From the NCBI GenBank assembly GCA_021904315.1, contig CM038923.1:16436038-16500037 (forward strand): a stretch of 64,000 nt of DNA, given 5' to 3'. The notes under the pieces are model-generated. The model saw nothing but the letters and a program-made list of their open reading frames with translations. It did no database searches and had not been told where the DNA came from. Shown here piece by piece: positions 35,915 to 48,024 of the stretch. Source of the stretch: Sphagnum magellanicum (lineage: Eukaryota; Streptophyta; Sphagnopsida; Sphagnales; Sphagnaceae). A program made the position numbers and the translations under genes. How positions within the stretch are numbered: position 1 is the first letter of the stretch; each line of letters begins with the position of its first letter.

Positions 35915-37869
35915 ATTTACATTTCAACAAGGAATCAAAATAAGGTGAAACTAAGAGTATATTGAATTTTGTGATAATTTGTGTTATATCTTTTTTTTTT
36001 TCCTTAAACATCTTAGTTGCTATTGTGCTTACTATTGCCATAATTATTTTGAATCATGTGCATTAAATATTATGAGATTCAATTTCATCCATGATTCAAT
36101 AAAAAAAAATCCACATTGTGAATAACAAGGTTTGACAATAAAATAGAAGATAAGTGAGAGGAGGACCCTAAAGCAAGGTCATTTTATGGATTTCTCTATT
36201 ATCAATATCCATCTGAAATGCATTTTGGGAATGTTGCCCACTCATGGACTTTTGCCCATGTTAAAGCTCGGGGCAAAGTTTATCATGAACCTAAACATAC
36301 CTTACCCTAAGGTCAATTTCATCATTAAATAAATTTCCTCAAAATAGTGAAATGAATTTTTTTGAAAATATGAAGCTCACATGTTGAAAATCATCGTAAT
36401 TATCATAGGCTACACTCTGAATAATTTCATTACTCATATGACAATATTATAGCAGATGATGGGAAATTTTTTATGATTTCAAAACTCTAAAAAGAATTCA
36501 TTTTTTGTACAAAAATTAATTATTCGTGTTGTCAAATGTGGAAATTGACCTTAGGCTACAGTCTGTAACTTACGAGGTAGAGGGTTCTTATAACTACACC
36601 ATGAGAGTCAGAGGGTCTTATGTCTATGTATAAACATAAGATCCACCAAACTCTCTGAAGGAGTAATGTAATCTCCAATGTTGTGCAATTATTTGAATTT
36701 ATAAAAAACCGTTGGGTCTAATTTTTTGAAAAGAATTGGAATGATAGAACCACCAGTTTTCATGAAGGAATTGGCATTGAACTTGTGGTTTTATGACTCA
36801 TTCTTTTTCTTCAAAAATTTTGACTTGATTATTATGTATGAGAATCAAGCTTTTTGCGATGTTTTTATTATTATTTTAGAATCATGATTAGGAATTCTTA
36901 GAACCGCCCCGATAATTGGTGAGCGTCTGTTCATGTTTTCAATGAGTGCCCAACGCAGCTAATTTCCCTCCTCTTTTCTAAGAATGATGTGGGGATGCAA
37001 GCTGCTCTCTAAATAGAATAGGAAATTTCTCCCAGTGCTTTCTTGGAGAATCTGACCAAAGGCTGTAAATATTGTGTATTCATTTCTTGTTCGTAATCGT
37101 TTAATTATGCAAAAATTCAGGTGCATTTTTCTCCTTCGATTGGTAATTGTTGATATAAAAAATTTTATTTGAAAATTGAAGCACCACAGAATGTGCAAAG
37201 TGCCATTAGGTTGGTGAAATCTTTGTAATTTTTCAAACAATGTTGTACATGTAATTGTCAACATTTATATTTTGCATGTAAATCTTGTGTAAGTGTAAAT
37301 CATTTGTGCTTACATGTTCAAATGTTTTACATTTACACTTATAAGGTTATTGTGCATATATTTTTCTTTTGCATTTTCATAGTGCCATGTAAATGTTTTG
37401 GGGCGTGTAAAAATATATATATTGTATACTTTTAATAACTATACCTATTTGTAATCCATATTAATTAGTTGTACGTCATCTTAAGATGTTTTTTTGAACC
37501 AGGGTAAAAAAAAGCCAGAATTGACAACTTAGTCGAGAATTAACTAAATACATGTAATACCGATTGGATCTTTGAAAAAAAAATCACAATATCTTTAATA
37601 TTCCCAAATATATGTATTTTCTACCAATATGATACTATCAAAGTGCTTCCCTTTATCCACCTATATGCAATAAAAGAATAAACTTTTGGGCAAGTTAGAA
37701 ATGCCATTTTAGTGAATTGAATGAATCAAGACATTGGATAACATAATCAAGTTGGATGGGTTGAAAAATTGTGATTTCTTGTTTCCTACAATGCTTGTAA
37801 TGCCATTCAAATGGTTGGAATGGAAGACATGGGTATGTTCCATGAATTGCTTGCCCTTTTCAATGAATA

Positions 37870-38110
37870 AGTCACTCTTTGTACATTTTATGGTTCACAT
37901 GTGAAGTAAAGGGGCATTTTTTGGTATGTGTGAAATAATAAAATATTTAAAAATATTTTTATTAAAGTTACAAATATTTAAATGTTTTCATAATTTCAAG
38001 TTTAAGAGAATTATTTATATTTTAATAAATTATTTTTAAAAAATTTCCAATTACTTCCACCTTATATTTATTTTTGCACACTATTTGGATAAAATGGAAG
38101 TAATGTCCTT
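37870..38110. repeat. Dispersed repeat shared with 59053-59265
   Basis: Both copies begin CTTTGTACATTTTATG and end with a TTTTTGCACACTATTT-like block followed by a similar A-rich stretch, with AT-rich diverged sequence between. They are in the same orientation. Confidence 0.5.
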
Positions 38111-39471
38111 TGGCTCTTCACATTGCATCCATTACTTCTACTAGTGATTCATTTGTCCATTTGCTTATACTGCACATTGTAATGGTTTTGTTGACCCTTG
38201 TTGCCTTGTGTGTAATGTTCCATGTAGCTTGGACATTTTCCTTGTCCATTGCTAATTAGTTTAACATGACATTTTGTTGCTTGCAAGGCACATTCAACAT
38301 CATGGCTACCTCAAGCCTCTTGGCCCTTGCCTCCAACTAGTTAGTGGTTTGTGTTCTAACTTACAAGGCGTAGACCCTTATGTTTCTTGTAGTCAACCCA
38401 ATAGGATAGAAACCATGTTAAGTTTGTGTATGTTAAAAGTGCATGTTTCTCTAGTACTACAATGTTAAAAATCAAAGTGGAAATGTTTGAAAAGACCTCC
38501 CACACTAAGTCAAGCTAAGCTATTGTTATGGAAGTTGTGGGTAGGAATGTGTTGGTGTAGTGAACTTGAGCATGTTGGATCTACCTCTTTTTGAACTTCT
38601 TGCAAAGAGAGGTAATATGGAACTACTTTCTTTACTTCTCACTGGATACCTTGTCTAAATAAGAAGTGCCTATCTCTTCTACTTTGAAAATCTATTTCTA
38701 TTCTACTACTAGTATATTTAGATTTGATTGTAGCTCTCCTACACCTTCTAAGTTTTGGTTCAATTTGTGGTCCTATTGCTTTAACTTTCAAGACTATTGC
38801 ATTAGGAACTAGGAATTTTTAAAATAATTATAACTCAGCTGTCACACATTGCTAGAGAAGACATGTTAAACAAATTGTGAGTGAGAATGGAGAAAATGAT
38901 TCTCAATTGTATTCATCTTTGCCCAAATTGGTTTTCTTAAATGAATTGCATTATGAATGTGTTGCTTTGTTTTGGTAGGAATGCAATGTGCACAAAATTG
39001 GGAGGGATTACAAGGTGGGCACTTTAAATTGCTCATAAATGTCTCAATCTTTAGTATCCAAAGTTAGGGTTCCTCGGTGTTGTGTTCAATTGTGTACACT
39101 AAGTGGGCATTCCATTCTCGGCCTTCATTCCATGATGGGCATGCTTACCCTAGTTGCAAATTGGCAACAAAAATTCAGGACATTTAAAAAATATAAGGTA
39201 ATTATCTTGCTCATGGTCATTAATGCAGTGAACCCAAAAAAAAATGCAGAAAGAAAATAAAATTACTAACTAGTCATGACTCACAATGAACCTAGTGAAA
39301 CAATCCCACGATAATCAAGTGCATTAGAAATTGTGGAAATGCATGTAAACAATATGATAGATTTGCATACATTCATTTCTTGCCTGCCTCAAAACCATTT
39401 TCTCACCCCTGGATTTAAAAGGCAATTTGCAAAAAAGACCAAACTGGGCAGCATAATTAAAAGGGTAGCAG

Positions 39472-39575
39472 AAAAAATCTACAGACTGGGTAAAGTACAG
39501 ATTTGCCCTGACATATACCCACAGGTATATTGAGGTAAAAGATTTCATGCAACCAATTTACCCAACACAGGTAAA
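39472..39575. repeat. 104-bp direct repeat, copy 1
   Basis: It aligns without gaps to 39967-40070. Shared blocks include TATATT.AGGTAAAAGATTT and ACCAATTTA.CCAAC. Confidence 0.65.
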
Positions 39576-39966
39576 ATCAATCAGCACAATGCTGGTGCTA
39601 GAGCCCTCTATGTCAGTATAAGGAAGGGGTTGCAAGGTTGAAATTGTCTTAAAACATATTAGGGTTTGTGCATCCCTTCCTAAAACCAAAGAACCAAGTG
39701 TTAAAAGCTCCAACTTCTCGTCTAAGAACTCCTTACAATTTGCATGTCTTTTGCTTGGGCCACATGCAAAAGACATGCAACATTTAAGTAATATGGTTCA
39801 CTAAGGAAAGTCTTTAAAAGAATTCAAGGCATCAATTTGAACAATCTCATTGCTCACATAGGCTTTTTTTCAACCCTAGGCACAAGCAATTTCCTCAGAC
39901 CCCCCTTATACTTGTGTATACTTCATACACTACTACTATATAATCCTTGTCTGCATTCAGACTGGT

Positions 39967-40070
39967 TAAAAATCTACCAACCCAGTAAGGTATATATTTG
40001 CCTTGATACTTACCCATGGGTATATTCAGGTAAAAGATTTACTCAAACCAATTTATCCAACCCGGGTAAA
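39967..40070. repeat. 104-bp direct repeat, copy 2
   Basis: Second copy of the repeat at 39472-39575, diverged by perhaps a quarter of positions. A third, shorter fragment (CAACTGGGTACAGTAAATCT) follows at about 40091-40110. Confidence 0.65.
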
Positions 40071-40811
40071 TGTAAATCTTAAAAATATACCAACTGGGTA
40101 CAGTAAATCTACCTGTGGAGTCTGATGATCTGCTCAATGCATGAAGGAAGATGGACAATTGCGTGGGACCAAGTGATCCCCTGCTATCTGAACACTTTGA
40201 CAAAGGATGTAATTCTGTGGGCTCTGCACATCATCAGCATGGAGTCTCAAAGTATGTTAGGGTTTCTGGAAGCAAGAAGCGAACATCAGTCACATTACTA
40301 TGGCTAAAGGTTTGAAGATTGAAACTCATTTAGCTGGTGAGGACATCCTGCAGGTATTGCATGTTGCATTGTGGTTGATAATTGGAACTTCTGGGATCTT
40401 GGAACAAGATGCACTTCATGTGTTCAGGAGCTCATAGGACCTTCCAGGTATCCTTTTTGTAAGAACCTCAAGGTTTGTGAGTACAAAGTCAAGCTTGCTA
40501 GACAAGGAGATCCCAGAGACTCTAGCAATCAATGAAGGCTACAAAGACCTGTTCAGAGGCAGCTACACCAAGACTCAGTCCTGAAGAAATCATCCCTATA
40601 AAATTGTCAGTTCTTAACAAATAAAAATGAATGGAAAATCTCTATCACAAAGAGCTGGAAGCACCAGGGTGCTTTATGAGGAGCAAAGAACGGTATCTTA
40701 GTTCAATGTACAGGTGACAGAAATTCACAGAATTCTGCCACAAATGGTTTTTCTGAATCACTCAAATAATCTTTTGCCAATGTCAAGCTGAGTTGCAATC
40801 CTTTTTAACCT

Positions 40812-42876
40812 CTACTGACTACTGCAAACGATGCTGAGGTCTTGCCCTGACTCTGGAAGGCTTTGCAAAGGAGCCTCTTCCACCTGAAATCCCTCATGAC
40901 GCTCTTTCAAATCCTGCATCCAACCGCAAAGAAAAATGTCACATAATCAATCCCCTGTAAAACCATGTTGAAATCTTGAAAAAACAACTGCTTTGAGTGA
41001 GTATGAATTGAAGTTGGAGTTGAAGGTCCACCTGCAATTGGTTTTGTGTAAAATGTGGAACACCAACTTGACCCACAGCAAGGCCCCCAAAGTAATTGCC
41101 CATAAGGACTGCTTGTTCAACAGGGAGACCCTGGTATAAGCCAGCTGAGAATCCTGCAAGAAAGCTGTCTCCAGCACCAGTAGGGTCAACCTCAGTAGCA
41201 GGGAAGGCTGGGACCCGATACTCTCGATCTTTAGAGTACACCCGACTCCCATGCTTCCCCTCTGTCACAATAACAACAGTTTTCTGTCGTACGGTCTCCA
41301 GATCAAGGTAACAAGCCTCATTCCGGGCAGCTTTCAGAAAGGAGATCCCGTGTAGAAGATCATAAAAAGGTGTCTCTTCCAATTTCCGAAGGCCCACTAG
41401 CCCTGTGTCTGGATCAATAGTTCGTATAAGGGCCTGCAAATTTGGAAACAAAAAATCAAATGAGTGTAGTCAAGTTTATGACCACTAACGGAACAGATTT
41501 GTCTTTGTTGTATCTGTTCACTAGACTTCTTTCAGAGAATGGTTTGCAATTGCTTTACCTGAATGTCAACGACAACAAAACGTGACACTTGAACCATCCG
41601 TTCCACGGTTTCAGGCAGGACCTCGCTGGCAATCCCAACAGCCAACCCTAGCTCAAATTCAACATCTGGAATATCCTCAGGCTGGATAGGCTCACAAATG
41701 TTTCCTGCTGTAAGAACCCTCTCTTCTCCCAAAGTAAAATCAGCAAAAAACTCTGTAGTTAATTGGTGTGTGATTTTCATGGGCGGGTGTGTAATCTGTG
41801 ATGAGTAGAGGAAATCCGGCCCCACTTTTGATGCTACCTGCAGCACACATGTACCTGGTAGTCAGTCATTGGATCAGCAGTAATGGTGCTTCTCCTCAAT
41901 TCCTATCAGAAAGAAAAATCCACCATGTAGAAGAAGAAGGGACATGATTGCTTGCGCCTGCAAGACTTTCTCAAGCTCCCAAATCAGTCATGAAATTTCT
42001 TGAAGATCTCACAAACACTTCTAAGACCATGAGAGCAACTATGGTTGAGTACCAGACAATTATGTTAACCAAACCTCCAACATGATCATCAAATAAGATA
42101 GCAAAGGTTAAGGGTTCCTATTTTCTGTGTACACATGTAGATTCCAAAGAATCTGTACAAAGTCCACATCGACAGAATGCAATACACAGAATAAAGATTC
42201 ATTACCCTACACTCCATGCCAAGAGCTTCAAAGACATTGGTGATGTATGAGACAGATCCACCCAGAGATTCAACGACACGGCCTCCATGAAGAGTGAGCC
42301 TGTCATGGCAGTAATGTCCCACAACAAGAGCAGCACATTGATCCCTTCTTCTCATGGAATGACGCCTCAAGTAACGGGGGTGCAGCAAAGCAGGCACTTT
42401 CTCTATCTCTTTGAACCCTACCTCATCCACCCACAGAAGAGCTTCCTGTTTGCAAAAGTCCATAACAAAAAAACTGAGATCTATAACGGACAATTTCATA
42501 TAGACTGACAACCAATCCTCAGCGCAATTCTTCCCAAATTCCTGCATCTTGCTTAAATCACCTCTGGACCTTCACAGATTCTCCTCTAGAAATCTTTAGG
42601 GTTAGAGTCTTCACATCAGATTTTCCTCTTCTACATGTGAATCAAGTCAAAGAACTGTAGAAAAGAAAAAAAGTCTCAGGGAGAAGGCAAAGAACCAACC
42701 TCAGGAACCGATAAGTCGGGTGCGAATGGCGATGCACAAGGGCTGTAGAGAGGAGTGAGATCGTGTGCGGGAGCATGCCCTACTCTTCCCACATCAACAT
42801 GCAAATTGGCTTGACGCGGGGCTCGGACTCTCAACGGCGTAAGAGGCGGTCTGAAATGCGACGCCGTCACTGCCAT
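40812..42876 (-). CDS. MIK: myo-Inositol kinase, pfkB family, five exons
   Basis: Exons on the minus strand: 42876-42700, 42445-42206, 41837-41559, 41433-41032 and 40913-40812 (stop TAG). All junctions are GT-AG and phase 0; 1200 nt, 399 residues. It matches the plant inositol 3-kinase MIK (Arabidopsis At5g58730 type), which phosphorylates myo-inositol with ATP on the way to phytate. Visible: ALVVGHYCHDRL and ESLGGSVSYITNV (substrate-side glycine motif) near residues 97-120; FELGLAVGIASEVLPETVER; FLKAARNEA; VVIVTEGKHGSRVY; and the pfkB signature DPTGAGDSF at about residues 315-323, whose final Asp is the expected catalytic base. The conserved enzyme starts near residue 95; the preceding Arg/Pro/Ser-rich stretch may be an organelle-targeting peptide. 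An in-frame ATG at 42918 would add 14 residues, but a TATA box lies too close to it. A further in-frame ATG at 42355 would give an enzyme lacking the extension. Confidence 0.9.
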
Positions 42877-42940
42877 ATGTCGTTCTCCTTCCGCCTCTCC
42901 TTCACTCCGGCTTCCCATGATCCTCAAAAACCACCGCCTC

Positions 42941-42946
42941 TATATA
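42941..42946 (-). promoter_or_regulatory. Candidate TATA box of the MIK gene
   Basis: TATATA, followed by a GC-rich stretch, lies 28 bp upstream of the first ATG (42918) and 70 bp upstream of the second (42876). With the usual spacing of about 30 bp, transcription would start at or just beyond the first ATG, favouring the second as the translation start. Confidence 0.4.
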
Positions 42947-44559
42947 CAACCCGCCCGGGCGCCACTCCCTTTGACCCTGCCCAGGCTCCTCTTCCTTGAT
43001 TCACTCACAGCCGCGACTGCTCCTTGCGCGTCTATTTAACAAAAGCGCCAGGGATCTTCGACCCGACGTGTTACTCAGTAGAATTTTAGTCACTCCAACC
43101 AACAGTCTACTAGTTGGTACAAGAAAGCTTCCAGGAAAAAAAGCTGCCGACTTTCCTCAAACTCCTCCTCCTCACAATTCTTTACTGCGAAGCTGGAAGA
43201 TATACTAATCAGCTAAACACCATCCGAGTCAAGAAAGAAACCTTGAAATCAACCCAAAGAAACCAAAATTAGCTACAGTTCCTTTGCGCCAACGAAGCTC
43301 TCAGACTCTTCCCAAAAACTTTTTAAAAAACCAAAAAAACCAAAAAAACCACACAAAAAAAAGAAAAGAAAAGAATAGGAGGAGGAAAAAAAAAAGGAAG
43401 CAAGTTGGGATGAGGGCGGAAAAAGAAAAGGAAAAAAAAGAGACGTGAAAGCTGTCTAGAATTGTGACCTGCTTCTGCTGAACTTGCGATACTTCGGAAT
43501 CCTTTAAAAAACTGACGAAGTAAACGCGAGAAGGAAGCGCATGAGGAGGGGGCGTGCGCGTGCGTGCGTGTGCAAGAGAGAGAAAGAGAGCGACAGAGGC
43601 ATGAAAAGTGCTCGTGAATCTTCGGATCCGGAGATTTTCCGCTTCCAGAGGGAGTAAGAAAGGAAGAAAGAAAGAAACGGCCATGAATCTTCAAATTCTG
43701 TAGATTTTGGGAAAGTTGCTTGAGAATGTCTTTTGTGGCCCCGCACCGCCCCGCCCGCCACAACCTCGCCGCGGTGTGTGTCCATATTTTATTCCGGTCC
43801 ACACAGGGTTAGTGTCAGTGTTTTTCCCTCCCTGCACTCCCCCCCGCACCCTAAAACCAAAATTTGTTGTTTTTTTTTCCACAAAACAATTGGGAATTTA
43901 TTGGCGTAGGTTTTTGGCTAGTGGAAATTCGACTCATTTTGCTAGTTTTTGGAAAATTTTGCTAGACTATTTATATTGCAAAATTGGGAAAAAAATCCCT
44001 GGTTAGTGTAATCACCAAGTGGATTTTTTGGAAAGGTTCAGAGTAGCCTTTTTTTTTTTGGTGCGCAATTTTTGCACACATGCAACAAATTTTTTTTAAA
44101 ATTTGTCACATATTCCCCTTTCTTGGGGGAAAAATATCCAATTTTTTTAAAACTCTTTTTTTTGGGGTATATTTTGACTTGGATTTGAGTTTGATGAATT
44201 TCTTTTAGCAATATTTTCACTTTTTGGACTTGCTCTAGAAATCTGTTGCCATTTAATGCTAATTCCCTCTTTGAAGTTCAGATGCATGCAATTGATCAAA
44301 CCCATCAGAAAATGGAAACAGAATGACTGGTCTTTACTTTTTCCGTGAGAAATTTTGCCATTTTTCGACAAAGAAATTAGGAAATTTTTGAAATTTTTTG
44401 GTTTTAAAGTGTAAACTCGAATCAAATTTCTAATATTTTTGTTAAATTTCTCCAAAGTTCTGACACCAAAAAACTTGAGAAGAAACGCTGTTCCATAGCT
44501 GAAAAAAAAGCAATTCCTGGCCACAAGAGAAATTTAAAAGAAAAATGAGAAAATATAGT

Positions 44560-44830
44560 CATTTTGAGGGTTTAAATTCGCCAGAATTCAAACATAGTAA
44601 TAATAATCACCAGAGGTCCATATTTGGAAATCTAGTAAGTAGTTTGAAATTCAGATACCTAGATGCTTAAAATATGATTAAAAAACACCAGTAGACAATA
44701 GCAAGGTTTTCTATATTTTGGTTTTAGGAGGTAGCCAAAAATATTAAAAAAAGATGATCCAATTTTTTCACTTTCATATGTGGTGTTAGGCTCACAGCGA
44801 GATTTGGCAAAAGCTTTGACCAAAAGAGGA
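44560..44830. repeat. Dispersed repeat, copy 3
   Basis: TTCGCCAGAATT, (TAA)n, CCATATTTGGAAATCTAG, GGTTTTAGGAGGTAGCC and GCGAGATTTGGCAAAA appear in the same order as in 33570-33790 and, in part, 34030-34135. Confidence 0.5.
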
Positions 44831-45439
44831 CACTGGGGCTACAGCATCTGTGGACCCATTTCTCTTGGAGCCACAGACAATCTGATTTGGAGAGGCACCA
44901 AAATCAAAAGGAAAAATTAGTCAAACATTTGGACTCCAATAAAAAGCTGCTTAGCTATGAGATTGGGTTGGATTTCCACACGTACCAATTCAACCAAAGA
45001 AAGTAAAAGAATCCAAAAGTTGGGGAGAAAAACACATGAATTTTTGGGGAGAATTTCTTTAGACCAGGCTTGACCAATATATTCCTCATCAAGGGGCTTT
45101 TAAGAAAATTTTAATTTATTTTTTTAATTTTTTAATTTTTACAATTTTTGTTGTGTAGTCACACCTGGCAATTATCCACAAGAGGAATTAAACAAATTTG
45201 GCTACAGGTCAAGAGAGGAAAGTAGAGATTTTAAGAATTATGGCATTCTTTGGCAGCTTTAAATAAAACATGTTGTCTAAGTATGGAGATTTCCAAAAAA
45301 AATTCCTGAAAAATCTGGCGAGTTTGCTACATTTTTTTCAAAAAAATCCTTCATCTGATTGGCATTGAACGTTTTCCCAATATTTTGTAATTGTTTAAAA
45401 AACAAAACGTGCACAGATTTTACACCATGTAAAAACTTG

Positions 45440-45454
45440 AGGGGGGGGGGGGGG
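45440..45454 (+). repeat. Poly-G run
   Basis: A GA followed by an unbroken run of about 14 G. This kind of tract is slippage-prone and hard to sequence or assemble. Confidence 0.6.
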
Positions 45455-45627
45455 TTTTGAGTTTTATCAGAATTGACCCGTGCTCCTCTCCGCCTCACCA
45501 GGCACTTATTTCCATAAACACAATATAAACTCCAAAAATACTTTTTCCCAAATCCTTTTGTCAAAACTAATTTCACAAAATAGCATAAAAATGCCACAAA
45601 GAAAAACACTCAGGTGAGGCCAAATTG

Positions 45628-45674
45628 TGGGAGGGGAGGGGAGGGGAGGGGAGGGGAGGGGAGGGTATGGGGGG
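45628..45674 (+). repeat. (GAGGG)n tract, strong G-quadruplex candidate
   Basis: GGGAGGGGAGGGG continues with at least seven G-runs of three or more separated by single A, then TATGGGGGG. Four or more such runs meet the usual quadruplex criterion. Confidence 0.75.
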
Positions 45675-47382
45675 TTCAGTTTGGTGTACATGTACTATAA
45701 GTTTATTGGCCTTGCCTACCAAGGCCTGGATATTGTGTTTAGATTCATTATAGAGTATAGTAGCTTAATGGATTTTGGCCCCCTAGGTAATAATTTTATA
45801 CTTTTATATGAGGATTTTTGAAAGATGATATTTTGGCTTGTGTTGAAACTTGAGATTAGTTATAATATAGAGTTATAATATCTGGAAGGATTTTGGTTTC
45901 TTTTAGAGGAATTTTTTTTGAAGATAATATTTTTGCATGGTGAAATATTTGAGTTTCTATAATTCTTCTTTTTGCCTTAAGATACTTTTGTAATGTAAAT
46001 GGCAAGGCCACAGGTGTGACAATACACCCCTTGTTAAATTAACCAACAACAGGATCAAAACACACAAGTTGTGTGCAATTTGTCTGTATCCATTCAGGTT
46101 GAATCTGTCCCAAGATTTAAAGCATGTTCTTTGCCTTTCTTGGGGGGTTCCTTGACTGTTTCCTCCACAGAAACAAAACGACAAATTTCTATACAAAGCT
46201 TGAAATACACCTCAATGGCATGCTCTACAAAGTAGGGTTGACTTTGATTTCATGACTCACATAGGGACCTATTCTCTAGGATTAGGGATGGATGAATGTA
46301 GCATATTCTCGGAGCTAAAATGCTTCCACGCGACCCACCAGTGCACTATACAGGATGGATGATGTGTGGACAGGAAACAATTTATCTTGTTGTATTTGTG
46401 TCCCATGGTTAACCAGGGTGGTGAACTATATACTAGCCATCCACATCATCACTTTTGTTTTTTTGGACAAATTTTTGAGAAAAGTTTGGATTTTTATTTT
46501 ATTTTTTTTACCATCCAATTTTGACTAAATTTTAATGTTTTAAGAAAACTTTATCATCAATTTTTTGACCTCACAAAATTGGAAAAAGAAAAATCCTTGA
46601 TCCACATGTGTCTAGTATCTACCTACCTAGTAACCACCAATGTCCATTACCTACGTACTTACCTTCTTAGTAACCACTTACATTGATAGTTAGTTCTTAG
46701 TCACCTAGGTAATGTGAGCTGGAAGTAAGAGGGTTTACACAAAAGGTTGTGATGCTGGGATAACTGAGCTGTGGTTCATCCACAACTGAGTCATAAAGGG
46801 TTTCCAATGGATGTACACTTGCCTATATTGGGTCACATAATTAGACCATGCAAATGTGGCAACTGAAAATTATGCTTTGAAGATGATGTCAACTTGCCAA
46901 TCTTTATTAAAACACTAAAACTAGAAGTTGCGCAAGCCGATGAGAATCCAAACAAAAGCAATTGCAAGGAAGTCTACAATGCACTTTAAAGTGATGGACT
47001 GACTTTAGGAGAGGGTATATGTCCATGTTTTGTACACATCCAATGTCCATACTTATCTAAATGATTAGAACTTGGTTGTTAAAAGGACAATTGCCTGCAG
47101 TCCTCTTTTCTTTTTTTCCCTCTTCTTTTCCTCTCTTACTTTCCCATGTTTGTGGTTACTCCCATCCAATTAAAGATGAAGTTTTGGCCAAGGTGAACTC
47201 TCACATACACAAGGACTTTCACCTTCTTTAGTGAGGCCTCTTAGAGTATCACCATTGGTGCACAACACAATGTGTTTTGGATGAAGAACAATAAAGCTCG
47301 AAAATAGAAGCATAGAGATGCTTTCCTTTGGCCTCCCATTTGACTAGTTATATATATGAACGTTCAAACTTGGGAAAAGACA

Positions 47383-47480
47383 TAAAATACAGTGTGGTGC
47401 TATTGAGAACATCTTGTGAAACACATTAGGAGCTTAGGGAATAGGTTAAGAACTTCATTAAAAATCTGCAAGAAAACATT
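47383..47480. repeat. Dispersed repeat copy left of the Harbinger element
   Basis: It starts ATAAAATACAGTGTGGTGC and contains GAACTTCATTAAAAATCTGC, matching in order and orientation the copy at 51362-51467. Confidence 0.4.
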
Positions 47481-48024
47481 GAGAATTTTGGGAAGATGTT
47501 GGGAACCATTGAGAACATGGTGGGAACACCAATATCTTGAAAAAAAAGGGAACTGCATGTGGGTACACTACCTATTCGTAACTTCTATTTAACGTTCACA
47601 TAGTTTCAGATTATTTTTTTGAAGATGTCACATTGCTTGATAGGTTCACCAATTTTTCTGGGACACAAGGTAATCTTAAATAGAAGCATCTTAGCTTGTG
47701 CACATGACACAAAAACAAGGTTAATGGCAAGCCAACTCAAGCTAATGTGCATGTCATTAGCTTGTCAACGCAATGATTGCACGGAATTGATCTTCTCAAT
47801 CACTTCATAATAGCTTCGTGTGAGCATGTCTGTGAGCGCAATGAATAAAACAAGGCAAAAAAAAGATTTCTTATCTCATGATTAAAAAAAAACATTAAAC
47901 TTACTAGGGTTATGAAAAATGGTGCAACACCCATAGAAAACCCAAAGACTCCAAAAACCAAAATACATTCTAAAAACTTCAAAAAGCAAAGACTGTCAAA
48001 GAAGTCCAAAAAGCATAGAGTTCA

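Larger units (their letters stand above)
35920..40811. other. Gene-free DNA with dispersed repeats
   Basis: No supportable gene. A minus-strand frame at 36959-37264 and plus-strand frames at 38274-38468 and 39039-39260 match nothing I recognise. The segment includes one copy of a repeat shared with 59 kb and a 104-bp direct duplication near 39.5 and 40.0 kb. Confidence 0.45.
42950..48024. other. MIK upstream region and gene-free DNA
   Basis: 42950-43800 is GC-richer with A-runs, a (GTGC)n/(GA)n microsatellite at about 43549-43592 and many shadow ORFs on the minus strand. Beyond 43.9 kb are T-rich sequence, one copy of the dispersed repeat also found upstream of LHT, two G-run tracts, a TACC-type tract at about 46615-46710 and no supportable gene. 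Confidence 0.45.

Noticed and set aside
43301-43882. Phe/Ser/Leu-rich minus-strand ORFs upstream of the MIK gene
   Set aside because: Low-complexity products of A-runs and GA repeats; no domain.
45627-45821. Plus-strand ORF beginning in the GAGGG tract
   Set aside because: Open frame produced by the G-rich repeat.
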